From UBA10649 sp965227045 (GTDB lineage Bacteria; Actinomycetota; Actinomycetes; S36-B12), in NCBI GenBank assembly GCA_965227045.1, contig OZ245718.1:2232001-2296000 (forward strand): 64,000 bases of DNA. Direction: 5' to 3'. Position 1 is the first letter of the stretch. Each line of letters begins with the position of its first letter. Position numbers and translations under genes: made by a program. Below, piece by piece: positions 51,631 through 60,252 of the stretch. Below the pieces are notes generated by a model. That model was not told the origin of the DNA. It saw only the letters and a program-made list of their open reading frames with translations, and did not search any database.

Positions 51631-51636
51631 AGAGTA
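51631..51636 (-). promoter_or_regulatory. -10 box TACTCT, leaderless, for the 51624 GT
   Basis: TACTCT on the minus strand ends 6 nt before the ATG at 51624. Confidence 0.5.
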
Positions 51637-51644
51637 GGGGACGG

Positions 51645-51650
51645 TACGAT
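51645..51650 (+). promoter_or_regulatory. -10 box TACGAT for the 51691 SDR operon
   Basis: TACGAT predicts transcription from about 51657 and a 34-nt leader with GGGAGG just before the GTG at 51691. Confidence 0.35.
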
Positions 51651-51690
51651 CACCACTGTCAGGCAAGCCGGTGACGATGCGGGAGGCCGC

Positions 51691-52680
51691 GTGAGCTTTG
51701 CGGGTTCCCGAGTCCTCATCACCGGTGGACTGGGCTTTATCGGCTCGAATCTGGCCCGAAGGCTCGTCAGCGACGGCAGCGACGTCGTGCTCATGGACAG
51801 CCTGATTCCCGCTTACGGCGGCAATCCCTTCAATGTCGATGACATCCGCGACCGCATCGAGATCCACTTCTCCGACGTGCGCGACCGCCATTCCATCAAA
51901 GCCCTCGTCCAAGGTGTCGACTACGTCTTCAACTTGGCCGGCCAGACGAGCCATCTGGACTCGATGACGGATCCGTTCACTGATCTGGACATCAACGCGG
52001 CCGCGCAGCTCTCCATTCTTGAGGCCTGCCGCGAGGGCAACCCCGGAGCGAAGATCGTGTTCGCGAGCACGCGGCAGATCTACGGCCGTCCGGACTACCT
52101 GCCCGTCGACGAGGCGCACCCCATCCGTCCGGTCGATGTCAACGGCATCAACAAGGCGGCCGGCGAGTCGTATCACCTGCTATACAACAGCGTCTACGGG
52201 ATTCAGGCGTGTGCACTCCGCCTGACGAACACCTACGGGCCTGGCATGCGTGTGAAGGATGCACGTCAGACCTTCCTCGGCATCTGGATCAAGCAGGTGC
52301 TGACCGGAGAGCCGATCAAGGTCTTCGGGGACGGCCTCCAGAAGCGCGACTTCACATACGTCGACGACTGTGTCGCCGCTTTGCTCCTCGCGGCCGCGAA
52401 CCCTGCCGCCAATGGCCACATCTACAACCTCGGCAGCAGCGAAGTCATAAGTCTGGGCGCGTTGGCCGAACTCCTCATCGAGGTAGCCGGGCAGGGCTCG
52501 TTCGAACTCGTGCCGTTCCCGCCCGATCGCAAGCAGATCGATATCGGTGACTACTACGGCAGCTCCGACCTCATCACCGCCGACCTCGGTTGGGCGCCAT
52601 CGGTCGCGCTGCACGAGGGTCTGGGAAGAACTCTTGAGTACTACCGCGCGCACGCCGAAAAGTACTGGGACGCAACATGA
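51691..52680 (+). CDS. SDR nucleotide-sugar enzyme with Asn in place of catalytic Tyr
   Basis: 329 residues, extended SDR: VLITGGLGFIGSN, FASTRQIYGR, RLTNTYGPGM, QKRDFTYVDD. At the catalytic site the usual Y-x-x-x-K reads NGINK (N151, K155), so the general-acid Tyr is replaced by Asn. I believe related proteins with the same change exist, so this is likely a distinct family and not decay, but I cannot check. It leads an operon with a DegT aminotransferase and a GT8-like transferase, so it may prepare a keto-sugar for amination. Confidence 0.7.
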   Translation: MSFAGSRVLITGGLGFIGSNLARRLVSDGSDVVLMDSLIPAYGGNPFNVDDIRDRIEIHFSDVRDRHSIKALVQGVDYVFNLAGQTSHLDSMTDPFTDLDINAAAQLSILEACREGNPGAKIVFASTRQIYGRPDYLPVDEAHPIRPVDVNGINKAAGESYHLLYNSVYGIQACALRLTNTYGPGMRVKDARQTFLGIWIKQVLTGEPIKVFGDGLQKRDFTYVDDCVAALLLAAANPAANGHIYNLGSSEVISLGALAELLIEVAGQGSFELVPFPPDRKQIDIGDYYGSSDLITADLGWAPSVALHEGLGRTLEYYRAHAEKYWDAT

Positions 52681-53777
52681 TTCTCATGAGCGGCTTCGCG
52701 TCCGAGCCGGTCGAGATGCGCGAGTCGATGCGCGCGGGCTACGACCGAGTCGCCGCGTCGAATCACTTCATTCTCGGACCTGAGGTCCTCGAGTTTGAGC
52801 GCGAATGGGCAACCACCGCAGGCACGACGCATGCGATCGGTGTGGCGAACGGCCTGGATGCCATCGAGATCTCGCTCCGAGCGATCGGCATCGGGCCGGG
52901 CGACGAGGTCATCACGACGCCGATGACGGCGTTCGCGTCCGTGCTGGGCATCATCCGCGCGGGCGCGACTCCGGTACTCGCGGACATCAACCCCGACACA
53001 GCACTGCTGTCGCGCGAGAGTGTCGAGCGCTGCATAAGTCCGCGCACGCGAGTCGTGCTACTCGTGCATCTCTACGGCCAGGTGCGCGATATGCCTGCAT
53101 GGGTCGGGCTTGCCGACGACAACGGGATCGATCTCATCGAGGACTGCGCGCAGTCCCACTTGGCAACCGAGCACGGGCGCAGAGGCGGGACGTTCGGTCG
53201 CATCTCGCCATACAGCTTCTATCCGACCAAGAACCTCGGTGCGATGGGCGACGCCGGCGCCGTCGTCACCTCGGACGACGAGCTCGCGGAGACTTCCCGC
53301 ATGCTCCGCAACTACGGGCAGTCAGTGCGCTACGAGCATCCAATTATCGGACTGAACAGCCGGCTCGACGAGCTGCAGGCGGCACTCCTGCGGGCACGAT
53401 TGCCGTGGCTCGAGAACTTCACGCAGCGCCGCCGCACGGTCGCGGACCGCTACCAATCGGAGATCAGCAATCCGGCGGTCGACTTGCTGGCACCGCCGGT
53501 CGAACCGTCCGCGCATGTCCATCACCTGTTCGTCGTCAGGACCGCTCAGCGCGAGGCGCTGGCGCAGCACCTGGACGAATGCGGTGTGCAGACCCTCATC
53601 CACTACCCCGTCCCCGTGCACCATCAGCCGCCGTGCGTAGACATCGCGCGCGATCCCCTCGGCCTGCCCGCCGCCGAGGCGCACGCACGGTCCTGCCTGT
53701 CGATCCCCTGCCACGCCCAGCTCACCGACGACGAGGTCTCCACGGTGATCGAGGCCGTCAACTCGTTCAAGGCGTGA
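52677..53777 (+). CDS. DegT/DnrJ/EryC1-type sugar aminotransferase
   Basis: 366 residues. NGLDAIEISLRAIGIGPGD, TAFASVLGIIRAGATPV, LIEDCAQ (D156, Q159), FYPTKNLGAMGDAG with PLP lysine K185, and HYPVPVHHQP near the C-terminus match dTDP-3-amino-3,6-dideoxyhexose transaminases of the QdtB/FdtB type. It would aminate a keto-sugar, perhaps from the SDR encoded just upstream (4-nt overlap). Neither 3,4-ketoisomerase nor dTDP-glucose genes are seen here, so the sugar nucleotide is uncertain. Confidence 0.85.
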   Translation: MILMSGFASEPVEMRESMRAGYDRVAASNHFILGPEVLEFEREWATTAGTTHAIGVANGLDAIEISLRAIGIGPGDEVITTPMTAFASVLGIIRAGATPVLADINPDTALLSRESVERCISPRTRVVLLVHLYGQVRDMPAWVGLADDNGIDLIEDCAQSHLATEHGRRGGTFGRISPYSFYPTKNLGAMGDAGAVVTSDDELAETSRMLRNYGQSVRYEHPIIGLNSRLDELQAALLRARLPWLENFTQRRRTVADRYQSEISNPAVDLLAPPVEPSAHVHHLFVVRTAQREALAQHLDECGVQTLIHYPVPVHHQPPCVDIARDPLGLPAAEAHARSCLSIPCHAQLTDDEVSTVIEAVNSFKA

Positions 53778-53781
53778 GGTC

Positions 53782-54735
53782 ATGACCGAGCACTACGTGA
53801 CGCTTTACGACAGTTCCTTCCTTCCGCACGGCATCGCCCTGTACACCTCGATGCTGCGTCACGCCGGTGACTTCCACCTTTGGGTCATCGCCATGGACGA
53901 AGCGGCCGTCAATGCGCTGCGTACCCTCAATCTGGACCACATGACGGTGCTGCCGCTCCCGTCCGTCGAGACTGCCGACCTGCTCTCGATAAAGTCGACT
54001 CGCTCACGCGGCGAATACTGCTGGACCCTTACGCCCTTCACGTCGACCATCGTCTTCGAAGCCGACCCCAGCGTCGAGCGCGTCACATACCTGGATTCGG
54101 ACCTGTGGTTCGCGGCGTCCCCTGCACCGATCTTCGCCGAGTTCGAGGCCTCGGGACGAGCGGTCATGATCACCGACCACGCGTACGCAGACGAGCACGA
54201 CCAGGCGCTGGAGAGCGGACGCTACTGCGTTCAGTTCATGCCGTTCGTGCGCGAATCCGGCGACGCAGTAGCGGCCTGGTGGCAGGAACGGTGCATCGAG
54301 TGGTGCTTCGCACGATTCGAGGACGGCAAGTTCGGTGACCAGAAGTACCTCGACGACTGGCCCGTCCGCTTCCCCGACTCCGTGCATGTGCTCGAGCGGC
54401 TCCCCGCTCTCCAGGCGCCGTGGAACGCCACGCGCTTCGACCCGCGTGAGGCGATCGTCTTCCACTTCCACGAGCTTCGAACGATGGATGCGGATCGAGT
54501 ACGCCTTGGGCATTACCGGATCCCATCCCAGACTCTGACGACTATCTACCAGCCCTACCTTCAGGATCTAGCGAGCGCCCTCGCCCACCTCCGCGCAGTC
54601 GGCGTCTTTCCGCCTCCGCAGAAGCCCTCGAGGGGAGCGTGGCAGGAGGCCAAGGACTGGCTTGCCCTTCGTGCCCTGGATCGCACGCCCCCCCGTAGCC
54701 CCCTGACCGCCCGACTCCCCGAGGTGACCGCATGA
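53782..54735 (+). CDS. GT8-like/nucleotide-diphospho-sugar transferase
   Basis: 317 residues. HYVTLYDSSFLPHGIAL at the N-terminus, YLDSDLWFAA (D-x-D metal site near residue 104), AVMITDHAY, FGDQKYLDDWP, and HFHELR. This pattern fits GT-A enzymes around GT8. GAGGT precedes the ATG. Third gene of the 51691 operon; likely transfers the sugar prepared by it. The stop overlaps the DHFR-like gene by 4 nt. Confidence 0.75.
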   Translation: MTEHYVTLYDSSFLPHGIALYTSMLRHAGDFHLWVIAMDEAAVNALRTLNLDHMTVLPLPSVETADLLSIKSTRSRGEYCWTLTPFTSTIVFEADPSVERVTYLDSDLWFAASPAPIFAEFEASGRAVMITDHAYADEHDQALESGRYCVQFMPFVRESGDAVAAWWQERCIEWCFARFEDGKFGDQKYLDDWPVRFPDSVHVLERLPALQAPWNATRFDPREAIVFHFHELRTMDADRVRLGHYRIPSQTLTTIYQPYLQDLASALAHLRAVGVFPPPQKPSRGAWQEAKDWLALRALDRTPPRSPLTARLPEVTA

Positions 54736-55250
54736 CCCGACTCTCTGTGTTCATCGCGTCGTCCATCGACGGCTACATCGCGACGATGGACGACAAGCTG
54801 GACTGGCTGCAGTCGTCCGGTCTCCCGGGCGAGGACTACGGATACGACGAGTTGATGTCGACCGTCGACGCCGTCGCAATGGGACGTGGCACCTACGACT
54901 TCATCGCGGACTTCGATCCCGTTCCCTACGACGAGCGGCCGGTCTTTGTCTTCACACACCGTCCCCCGGCCGATCGCGATCGCTTCACCTTCTGGCAGCT
55001 CTCGGCGCGGGAGGCCCTCGAGCACTGGGAGTCGATGGGGTTCGAGCGTGTGTATGTCGACGGAGGGAACCTGATCAGCAGTTTCCTTGCCGAGGGGCTC
55101 ATCGACGACATGCTGCTGACGACGGTGCCGCTACTGCTGGGCGAAGGTCGGCCGCTGTTCCATCCGATCTCGCGTCAGACACCAATGACGTTGACCGGCT
55201 CGACGTCATGGCCCAGCGGAATGATCAACCGCAAGTACTCACGCGCCTAG
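54732..55250 (+). CDS. dihydrofolate reductase / RibD C-terminal-like reductase
   Basis: 172 residues. RLSVFIASSIDGYIAT, DAVAMGRGTYDF, RVYVDGGNLISSFL and LLLGEGRPLF match the RibD_C/DHFR-like group of NADPH reductases. ATGA overlap with the GT8-like gene makes it part of the operon, though the fold has no known place in glycan assembly. It could be a passenger, or reduce an intermediate of the same amino-sugar branch. No resistance function can be inferred. Confidence 0.83.
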   Translation: MTRLSVFIASSIDGYIATMDDKLDWLQSSGLPGEDYGYDELMSTVDAVAMGRGTYDFIADFDPVPYDERPVFVFTHRPPADRDRFTFWQLSAREALEHWESMGFERVYVDGGNLISSFLAEGLIDDMLLTTVPLLLGEGRPLFHPISRQTPMTLTGSTSWPSGMINRKYSRA

Positions 55251-55264
55251 GACGCAGTCAGGCG
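55244..55264. terminator. candidate stem-loop at convergent junction
   Basis: CGCCT and AGGCG form a 5-bp stem around an 11-nt loop across the ends of two converging genes. Weak, no T-run. Confidence 0.25.
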
Positions 55265-56154
55265 GGATCGTGCATCGAGCGCTGCAGGAAGATGCCGGGC
55301 TTGACCCACACGCATGACTGATCGTCGAGCTCGCCTTGCTCGACCAAGTCCATGATCGCCTCGTTGACCCGCCAGTCGATCGGCGCAACGGGTGACAGGC
55401 CGCTCTGCAAGATCGACGCACGCAACTTGCGCAGGTAGCTGGTCCGGTAGAGCGTCGCGCAGACGGTGTTGGTTATGGGTCGGGTCGCGCGCATGAGCAC
55501 CAGGCCAAGATTCGTCGGCACCGGTATGTCGCCGGCAGGATGCAGAATCTCCGTCACGCCGAGTTCGTCGAGAGACAACGACTCGGAGAGGCTCGCAAAG
55601 TCGACATACGTGTCCGAGAGGGCGGACGTGAGCCAGGCGAGCTGGCGCGCTGCGAGAGCGAGGTCGGCTACTCCGGCATCATCCTCGAGAATCAGCGTCC
55701 ACTCGCTGCCGTGCGCATCCGCCTCGGCCATCAAGCGCAGATGCGACAGATCGATATTGAGAAGCCGCCTCACGGCCTTCGCGCCGGGCAGCTCGGTGGC
55801 CGCGTTCCACGGCCGCCGCCCGATGCTCGTCGATACGCGCTTACTCGCCATACCCGTCTGCACTGCGAGATCGGACGCGAGACTGCGTCCGGCCGCACCG
55901 CCACCCACCAGGTACCGACGCCAGCGGCGCTCAAGTACCGCCTCGTGAACCGCGGACCTAACGAGGGTCGTTCGCCTCAGTGGCATGGCGACCGGGTCGT
56001 AGTCGTCTCGATCGCTGACGAGTACCTCGACATCAAGCCCGGCCTCACGCAGCGCATCAGCCAGCCCGAGGGTCAATGCGGCGGCCGCGCCGTCCACGTT
56101 GAACCGTGAACGAGCGTGCGTCACCATGCCGACGAAGACACTGCTGCTCGCCAT
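55258..56154 (-). CDS. protein of unknown function, glycosyltransferase-like
   Basis: 298 residues, no membrane helices. The N-terminus SVFVGMVTHARSRF opens like a GT strand, and ILEDDAGVADL in the middle resembles the E-D-D metal site of GT25- or GNT-I-like transferases; SYLRKL and a long C-terminal helix-rich part follow. I do not recognise the family. Two in-frame methionines (residues 1 and 9) are possible starts; GGAAGG lies before the first. Alone on its strand between two glycosyltransferase operons. Confidence 0.5.
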   Translation of the reverse strand: MASSSVFVGMVTHARSRFNVDGAAAALTLGLADALREAGLDVEVLVSDRDDYDPVAMPLRRTTLVRSAVHEAVLERRWRRYLVGGGAAGRSLASDLAVQTGMASKRVSTSIGRRPWNAATELPGAKAVRRLLNIDLSHLRLMAEADAHGSEWTLILEDDAGVADLALAARQLAWLTSALSDTYVDFASLSESLSLDELGVTEILHPAGDIPVPTNLGLVLMRATRPITNTVCATLYRTSYLRKLRASILQSGLSPVAPIDWRVNEAIMDLVEQGELDDQSCVWVKPGIFLQRSMHDPA

Positions 56155-56176
56155 TCCGGCCTTCCCGCTGGGGACC

Positions 56177-56182
56177 TATAGT
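56177..56182 (+). promoter_or_regulatory. -10 box TATAGT, leaderless, for the 56191 GT2
   Basis: TATAGT ends 8 nt before the GTG at 56191, inside a 36-bp divergent gap. Confidence 0.45.
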
Positions 56183-56190
56183 CTCCCATC

Positions 56191-56997
56191 GTGGCTCTGC
56201 TGACCGTCATCACGGTGGTCAAGGACGACGCCTCGGGACTGGACAGCACGCTCGCCTCACTGGATGTGCAGGAGCCAGCCGATATCAATGTGGTCGTCAT
56301 TGACGGCTCGAGCGACCCCCATGCCGTCCCTCAGGTGATCGCGCGGCATTCGGTCACGCCAGTTGACTATTCATGGTCAGCACCATCCGGTGTGTACGGC
56401 GCGATGAACGAGGGCCTGCGCAAGGCCGACGGGGAGTACATCTACTTCCTCAACGCCGGTGACGTCGTTGCCGGCGTTGACGTCCTGCAACGAGTGACCT
56501 CCCAGCTGGCCGCTGACTCACCCGTGTGGGCATACGGGCGAGTCACGTTCCTTGGCACCGATGCGGAGGCGATGCCCGAACCGGACTGGGACTACGACAC
56601 CGAGTTCCGCCATTGGTTCGCGCGTGGCCGCTTTCCCGCTCATCAGGGCGTCGTGACGTCCAGGGCGGAGCTGCTTGGCCAGGGCGGCTTCGATACCACA
56701 TACAAGGTCGCCGCGGACTACGCGTCGATCCTGCGATGCTCGCGAGTGGCCCCTCCGCTGGACCTGGGCCTCACGCTCGCCAAGTTCACGGTGGGAGGGT
56801 TGTCGACTCAACAGTGGCGCGTCGCGCAGCAGGAGTTCCACCGGGCCCGGCGAGCCGCCTTCGAGCTCGACGGGCTCGACGCAGCGCGCGAGCAGGCGTA
56901 TACCGCGCGGTCGCTTGTGGCCGCGAGCGCCTACCGAGCCCTCTGGGCACCAGGGCGCCCAGCGCACGATCTGGTGCGACGCCTTCGCGCCCGGTAG
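56191..56997 (+). CDS. WcaA-like family 2 glycosyltransferase
   Basis: 268 residues. LLTVITVVKDDASGLDSTL, VVVIDGSSD, SGVYGAMNEGL and YFLNAGDVV are the usual segments of GT2 enzymes from colanic-acid-like loci; N-A-G-D is the metal region. No helices. GTG start supported by the -10 box. Followed by another GT2 with its own leaderless promoter. Confidence 0.87.
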   Translation: MALLTVITVVKDDASGLDSTLASLDVQEPADINVVVIDGSSDPHAVPQVIARHSVTPVDYSWSAPSGVYGAMNEGLRKADGEYIYFLNAGDVVAGVDVLQRVTSQLAADSPVWAYGRVTFLGTDAEAMPEPDWDYDTEFRHWFARGRFPAHQGVVTSRAELLGQGGFDTTYKVAADYASILRCSRVAPPLDLGLTLAKFTVGGLSTQQWRVAQQEFHRARRAAFELDGLDAAREQAYTARSLVAASAYRALWAPGRPAHDLVRRLRAR

Positions 56998-57013
56998 CCC
57001 GCAGTCGCTTCGG

Positions 57014-57019
57014 TAGTAT
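57014..57019 (+). promoter_or_regulatory. -10 box TAGTAT, leaderless, for the 57026 GT2
   Basis: TAGTAT ends 6 nt before GTG (57026) and 9 nt before ATG (57029). The spacing seen elsewhere favours the GTG. Confidence 0.45.
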
Positions 57020-57025
57020 TCGGCG

Positions 57026-57973
57026 GTGATGGACCACGCTGAGGACGGACCCCTGATCAGCGTCGTGATTCCCACGTACATGCGCGCCTCGAGCGTCGCA
57101 CTGGCACTCGACTCCATTGTCGAGCCCAACATCGATCCCGCGCTTATCCAGGTGATTGTCGTGGACAATGCGAGCACCGATGACACCCGCGCCATCGTCG
57201 ATGCCCGTCGAAGTCGGCTGCCGGGACTGGAGTTCCACTCCTGGCCGTCGAACGTCGGCCCGCTGGAGAACTGGAAGCGTGGAGTCGCCCTCGCTCGCGC
57301 CCCCTGGCTGAAGATCCTGTGGTCTGATGACCAGCTGGAGCCCCGAGCCATCGAGCACATGCTGTTCGCGGCGGAACGCTACGACGCTCGCGTGGTGACC
57401 TGTCGCGTGTTGATCGAGTACCCGGATGGCCAGACGGTAGAGAGGTATCTCGACCGCCCGACGACCCTGACTCCCGACATCGTCATCAGCGAGCTCCTGC
57501 ATTTCCCGGCCGGCCTGCCATCGTCCCCGGCCGCGGTACTCCTCCGAACCGAGGACGCAGTCGAGGCCCTTGACCAGATGCTCCCGCAGCCATGCCTCAC
57601 GAAGGCGATCGGTCCCGATCTGCTGATGTCCTACTGGGGGGTGTTCAGCGGCGGTGTCGGTGTGCACCTGCCCGACGTCCTGGCGCGGTTCAGCGCTGGC
57701 GCCGACTCGATCAGTGTCCGTACGCCGCGAGCCATCCTGTCCTCCTGTTACTGCGCCGCCATGAACACGTTGATTCACATCTCTGGACGGCCCATCACAG
57801 GAACTACCGCTCGGCGTCTGCGTTCACGTGCCGCACTAGATTCGATGCTCGGCGGTGAGCGTGACGCCTTGATCTCGCCCCGCCGACTATCTCTCAGGGC
57901 GACCATCTACGACAGCTACCAGATCGGCACCCATTGGTTCCGAACTCTCGTGCTCCGCCAGAAGGCGATCTAG
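57026..57973 (+). CDS. family 2 glycosyltransferase
   Basis: 315 residues starting GTG-ATG. ISVVIPTYMRASSVALAL, VVDNASTDDT, NWKRGVALARAPWLKIL and WSDDQLEP are GT2 features, the S-D-D being the metal site. The middle (SPAAVLLRTEDAV) resembles the acceptor part of the GT2s at 1224 and 5206. No helix. It is followed after 11 nt by a GT-B gene with a GAGGAGA site, so they are likely one operon. Confidence 0.85.
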   Translation: MMDHAEDGPLISVVIPTYMRASSVALALDSIVEPNIDPALIQVIVVDNASTDDTRAIVDARRSRLPGLEFHSWPSNVGPLENWKRGVALARAPWLKILWSDDQLEPRAIEHMLFAAERYDARVVTCRVLIEYPDGQTVERYLDRPTTLTPDIVISELLHFPAGLPSSPAAVLLRTEDAVEALDQMLPQPCLTKAIGPDLLMSYWGVFSGGVGVHLPDVLARFSAGADSISVRTPRAILSSCYCAAMNTLIHISGRPITGTTARRLRSRAALDSMLGGERDALISPRRLSLRATIYDSYQIGTHWFRTLVLRQKAI

Positions 57974-57984
57974 AGGAGACTGCG

Positions 57985-59211
57985 ATGGACAATTGGCGAG
58001 CGCGTGCGGGGGGTGTGGCCTCCACCATCTATCCCCGACTCGACCGGGACGTCTGGACGCTACGCCGGATGCAGCACACCGCGCGGGAGCGTCGACTTCT
58101 TCGCCCCGAATCATCGATGATCGCTCGGCTTGGTGCCGCTGCCGATGACCCACCCCACCTTGTCGTTGTCGCCTCGAACGGACCGGACGTCCCGAGTTGG
58201 CAGGTCGCAGGAGGGAACCTGTTCTTCGAGGTCTACCAGTCCGCCGTGGAACTGCTTGGCGAGAGCAACGTGAGCCTCTTCGCTGCAGGCAAGGACGAGT
58301 CAGAGGTTGATTGGCAGCGACGCTTCCTACGACTACTCGCCGACGTGCGAGCGACACATGTCGTGGCGCAGATCGAAACAGACTCGAACCAGGCCGATCA
58401 CTGGTCGTGGGATGTCGTGGCATCTGTCCTCAACGAATCGTGGTCCGGGACGTTCATCGGGATCATGCACGACTCGGCCTTCGCATGGCTTCGGCTCCGC
58501 GCGCGTCGGATGGCAAAGCGGTTTCCGCGCCTACTCATCGGTGACATTTGCGAACCGATGGAAGGATTCGTTCGACCCGGCCAGTTCGAAGTCGGTCCCA
58601 TGACGATGGCGATGTCCGCGGCGAGTATTGCTGCGATCGATGAGCGAGTTCATGGCCTCCCGAAGGAATTCGACATTTCCTTCATCGGCGCCTTGTACGA
58701 CTACCGTGTGGACCTCATAGATCGCCTCCGGAACTCCGGTCTCAATGTCGCGGTCAACCCCCATCGATCCGACGTGACGACGAACTACGACGAGAGTCGG
58801 TCGAGCCAGCCGACGTACTTGGACTACATGGCCGGCCTGGCGAGGAGTGAGTTGACGATCAACTTCTCCCTCGCCAGCGGCGGACCACACGAGCAGTACA
58901 AGATTCGCGTGCAAGAGTCCTCTCTCGCGGGCTGCCTATGCCTCACCGACGACCGCGACCGGACCCGTCATTTCTTCGCTGGCGATGAGTACCAGTACTT
59001 CGATTCCATCGACTCGCTACCGCTCATCGCGCACCAACTCCTCAGCGACCGTGATGAGCTCCGTGAACGGCAGAAGAAGGCATCCATCCGCGCGCACACT
59101 CTCGCCGCGACCGACTTCTGGGGGCGCCTGGAGGACGGTCTTAGGCGGCGCGGTCTGCCAGCGCTGACCGGCCTTGTGCCTCCGCCAGACCCGGGAGCCT
59201 CACGCCCCTAG
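57985..59211 (+). CDS. GT-B glycosyltransferase, CgeB-like
   Basis: 408 residues. FDISFIGALYDYRVDLIDRL and the IRVQESSLAGCLCLTDD segment (glutamate near residue 312) correspond to the second Rossmann domain of CgeB/GT4-like enzymes, and VVAQIETDSNQADHW belongs to the first. ATG at 57985 follows GAGGAGA by 5 nt; a longer frame to 57934 would overlap the GT2. It converges on the UDP-xylose synthase gene with a 12-nt overlap. Donor unknown. Confidence 0.72.
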   Translation: MDNWRARAGGVASTIYPRLDRDVWTLRRMQHTARERRLLRPESSMIARLGAAADDPPHLVVVASNGPDVPSWQVAGGNLFFEVYQSAVELLGESNVSLFAAGKDESEVDWQRRFLRLLADVRATHVVAQIETDSNQADHWSWDVVASVLNESWSGTFIGIMHDSAFAWLRLRARRMAKRFPRLLIGDICEPMEGFVRPGQFEVGPMTMAMSAASIAAIDERVHGLPKEFDISFIGALYDYRVDLIDRLRNSGLNVAVNPHRSDVTTNYDESRSSQPTYLDYMAGLARSELTINFSLASGGPHEQYKIRVQESSLAGCLCLTDDRDRTRHFFAGDEYQYFDSIDSLPLIAHQLLSDRDELRERQKKASIRAHTLAATDFWGRLEDGLRRRGLPALTGLVPPPDPGASRP

Positions 59212-60141
59212 GCGATCGCGGAAGTGTGCGATCGTTCGCGCCAAACCCTCGGAGAGAGCAACGCGTGGTTTCCAATCTAGGGTGGTGATCGCCCGCGTAA
59301 TGTCGGGCTGCCGACGCACGGGGTCGTTTTCGGGTAGCGGATGCGATGTGATGCCGGTATCCGAGATCTGCCGCTGCACCTCGTGCGCCAGTTCCAGAAT
59401 CGTGAACTCGTCTGGATTGCCCAGATTGATCGGACCCGTCACCTCGTCTGGCGACGACATCATCGCCATGAGCCCGTCGACGAGGTCGTCGACGTAGCAG
59501 AACGAGCGAGTCTGGTCACCAGAGCCGTAGATGCTCAACGGCTCCCCCTCAAGTGCGCTCACGACAAAGTTCGACACAACCCGGCCGTCGTTCGGCTGCA
59601 TGCGCGGGCCATACGTATTGAAGATGCGGACAACCTTGATCTTCAGGCTGTGCTGGCGGTAGTAGTCGAAGAAGAGCGTCTCCGCCGCGCGCTTCCCCTC
59701 GTCGTAGCAGGCGCGAGGGCCGATGGGATTGACGTTTCCCCAGTAGTCCTCGGTTTGCGGATGCACGAGCGGATCCCCGTAGACCTCCGATGTCGAGGCA
59801 AGGAGGATTTTGGCTCCAGTGCGCTTCGCGAGGCCGAGCATGTTGATCGATCCGTGTACAGCGGTCTTCGTAGTCTGCACCGGGTCGCGCTGATAGTGAA
59901 CCGGCGACGCCGGGCACGCCAGGTGATAGATCTCGTCGACTTCAACAAACAGCGGGAATGTCACATCGTGTCGAAGGATCTCCAAGCGGGGATTGCTTCG
60001 CAGGTGGTCGAGATTCTGACGGGTCGACGAGTAGTAGTTGTCGACACACAGGACGTCGTACCCATTCGCCAGCAGCCGCTCGCACAGGTGAGAACCGATG
60101 AAACCCGCGCCACCGGTGACGAGCGCTCGCTTGCCGTCCAC
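59200..60141 (-). CDS. uxs: UDP-glucuronate decarboxylase (UDP-xylose synthase)
   Basis: 313 residues, extended SDR. VTGGAGFIGSHLC, DNYYSSTRQN, the HDVTFPLFVEVDEIYHLACPASP block, STSEVYGDP, CYDEGKR (Y146, K150) and RIFNTYGPRM with MQPNDGRVVSNF are highly characteristic of UDP-glucuronate decarboxylase. It makes UDP-xylose. No UDP-glucose 6-dehydrogenase of the standard type is in the window (the one at 23799 is the HexNAc class), so UDP-glucuronate must come from elsewhere. GTG start. Confidence 0.93.
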   Translation of the reverse strand: MDGKRALVTGGAGFIGSHLCERLLANGYDVLCVDNYYSSTRQNLDHLRSNPRLEILRHDVTFPLFVEVDEIYHLACPASPVHYQRDPVQTTKTAVHGSINMLGLAKRTGAKILLASTSEVYGDPLVHPQTEDYWGNVNPIGPRACYDEGKRAAETLFFDYYRQHSLKIKVVRIFNTYGPRMQPNDGRVVSNFVVSALEGEPLSIYGSGDQTRSFCYVDDLVDGLMAMMSSPDEVTGPINLGNPDEFTILELAHEVQRQISDTGITSHPLPENDPVRRQPDITRAITTLDWKPRVALSEGLARTIAHFRDRLGA

Positions 60142-60199
60142 TCCGACACCCCCAGGCTCGCCGGGCGGGCAGCGCGATGCGGCCTTCCGGGTCTGTGCG

Positions 60200-60205
60200 A
60201 GTCTA
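60200..60205 (-). promoter_or_regulatory. -10 box TAGACT for UDP-xylose synthase
   Basis: TAGACT on the minus strand shares its TA with the plus-strand box TACCGT at 60204-60209, so two divergent promoters would overlap and could exclude each other. Confidence 0.3.
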
Positions 60206-60209
60206 CCGT
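60204..60209 (+). promoter_or_regulatory. -10 box TACCGT for the FkbM gene
   Basis: TACCGT predicts transcription from about 60216; GAGGGTGAG precedes the GTG at 60253. Confidence 0.3.
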
Positions 60210-60252
60210 TCGAGCCTCGACGTTCACGGCAGGCAAAGAATGAGGGTGAGCA

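Noticed and set aside
51625..52176. Upstream extension of the GT gene at 50725
   Set aside because: It lies opposite the SDR gene at 51691, has no GT features, and a -10 box lies 6 nt before the ATG at 51624.
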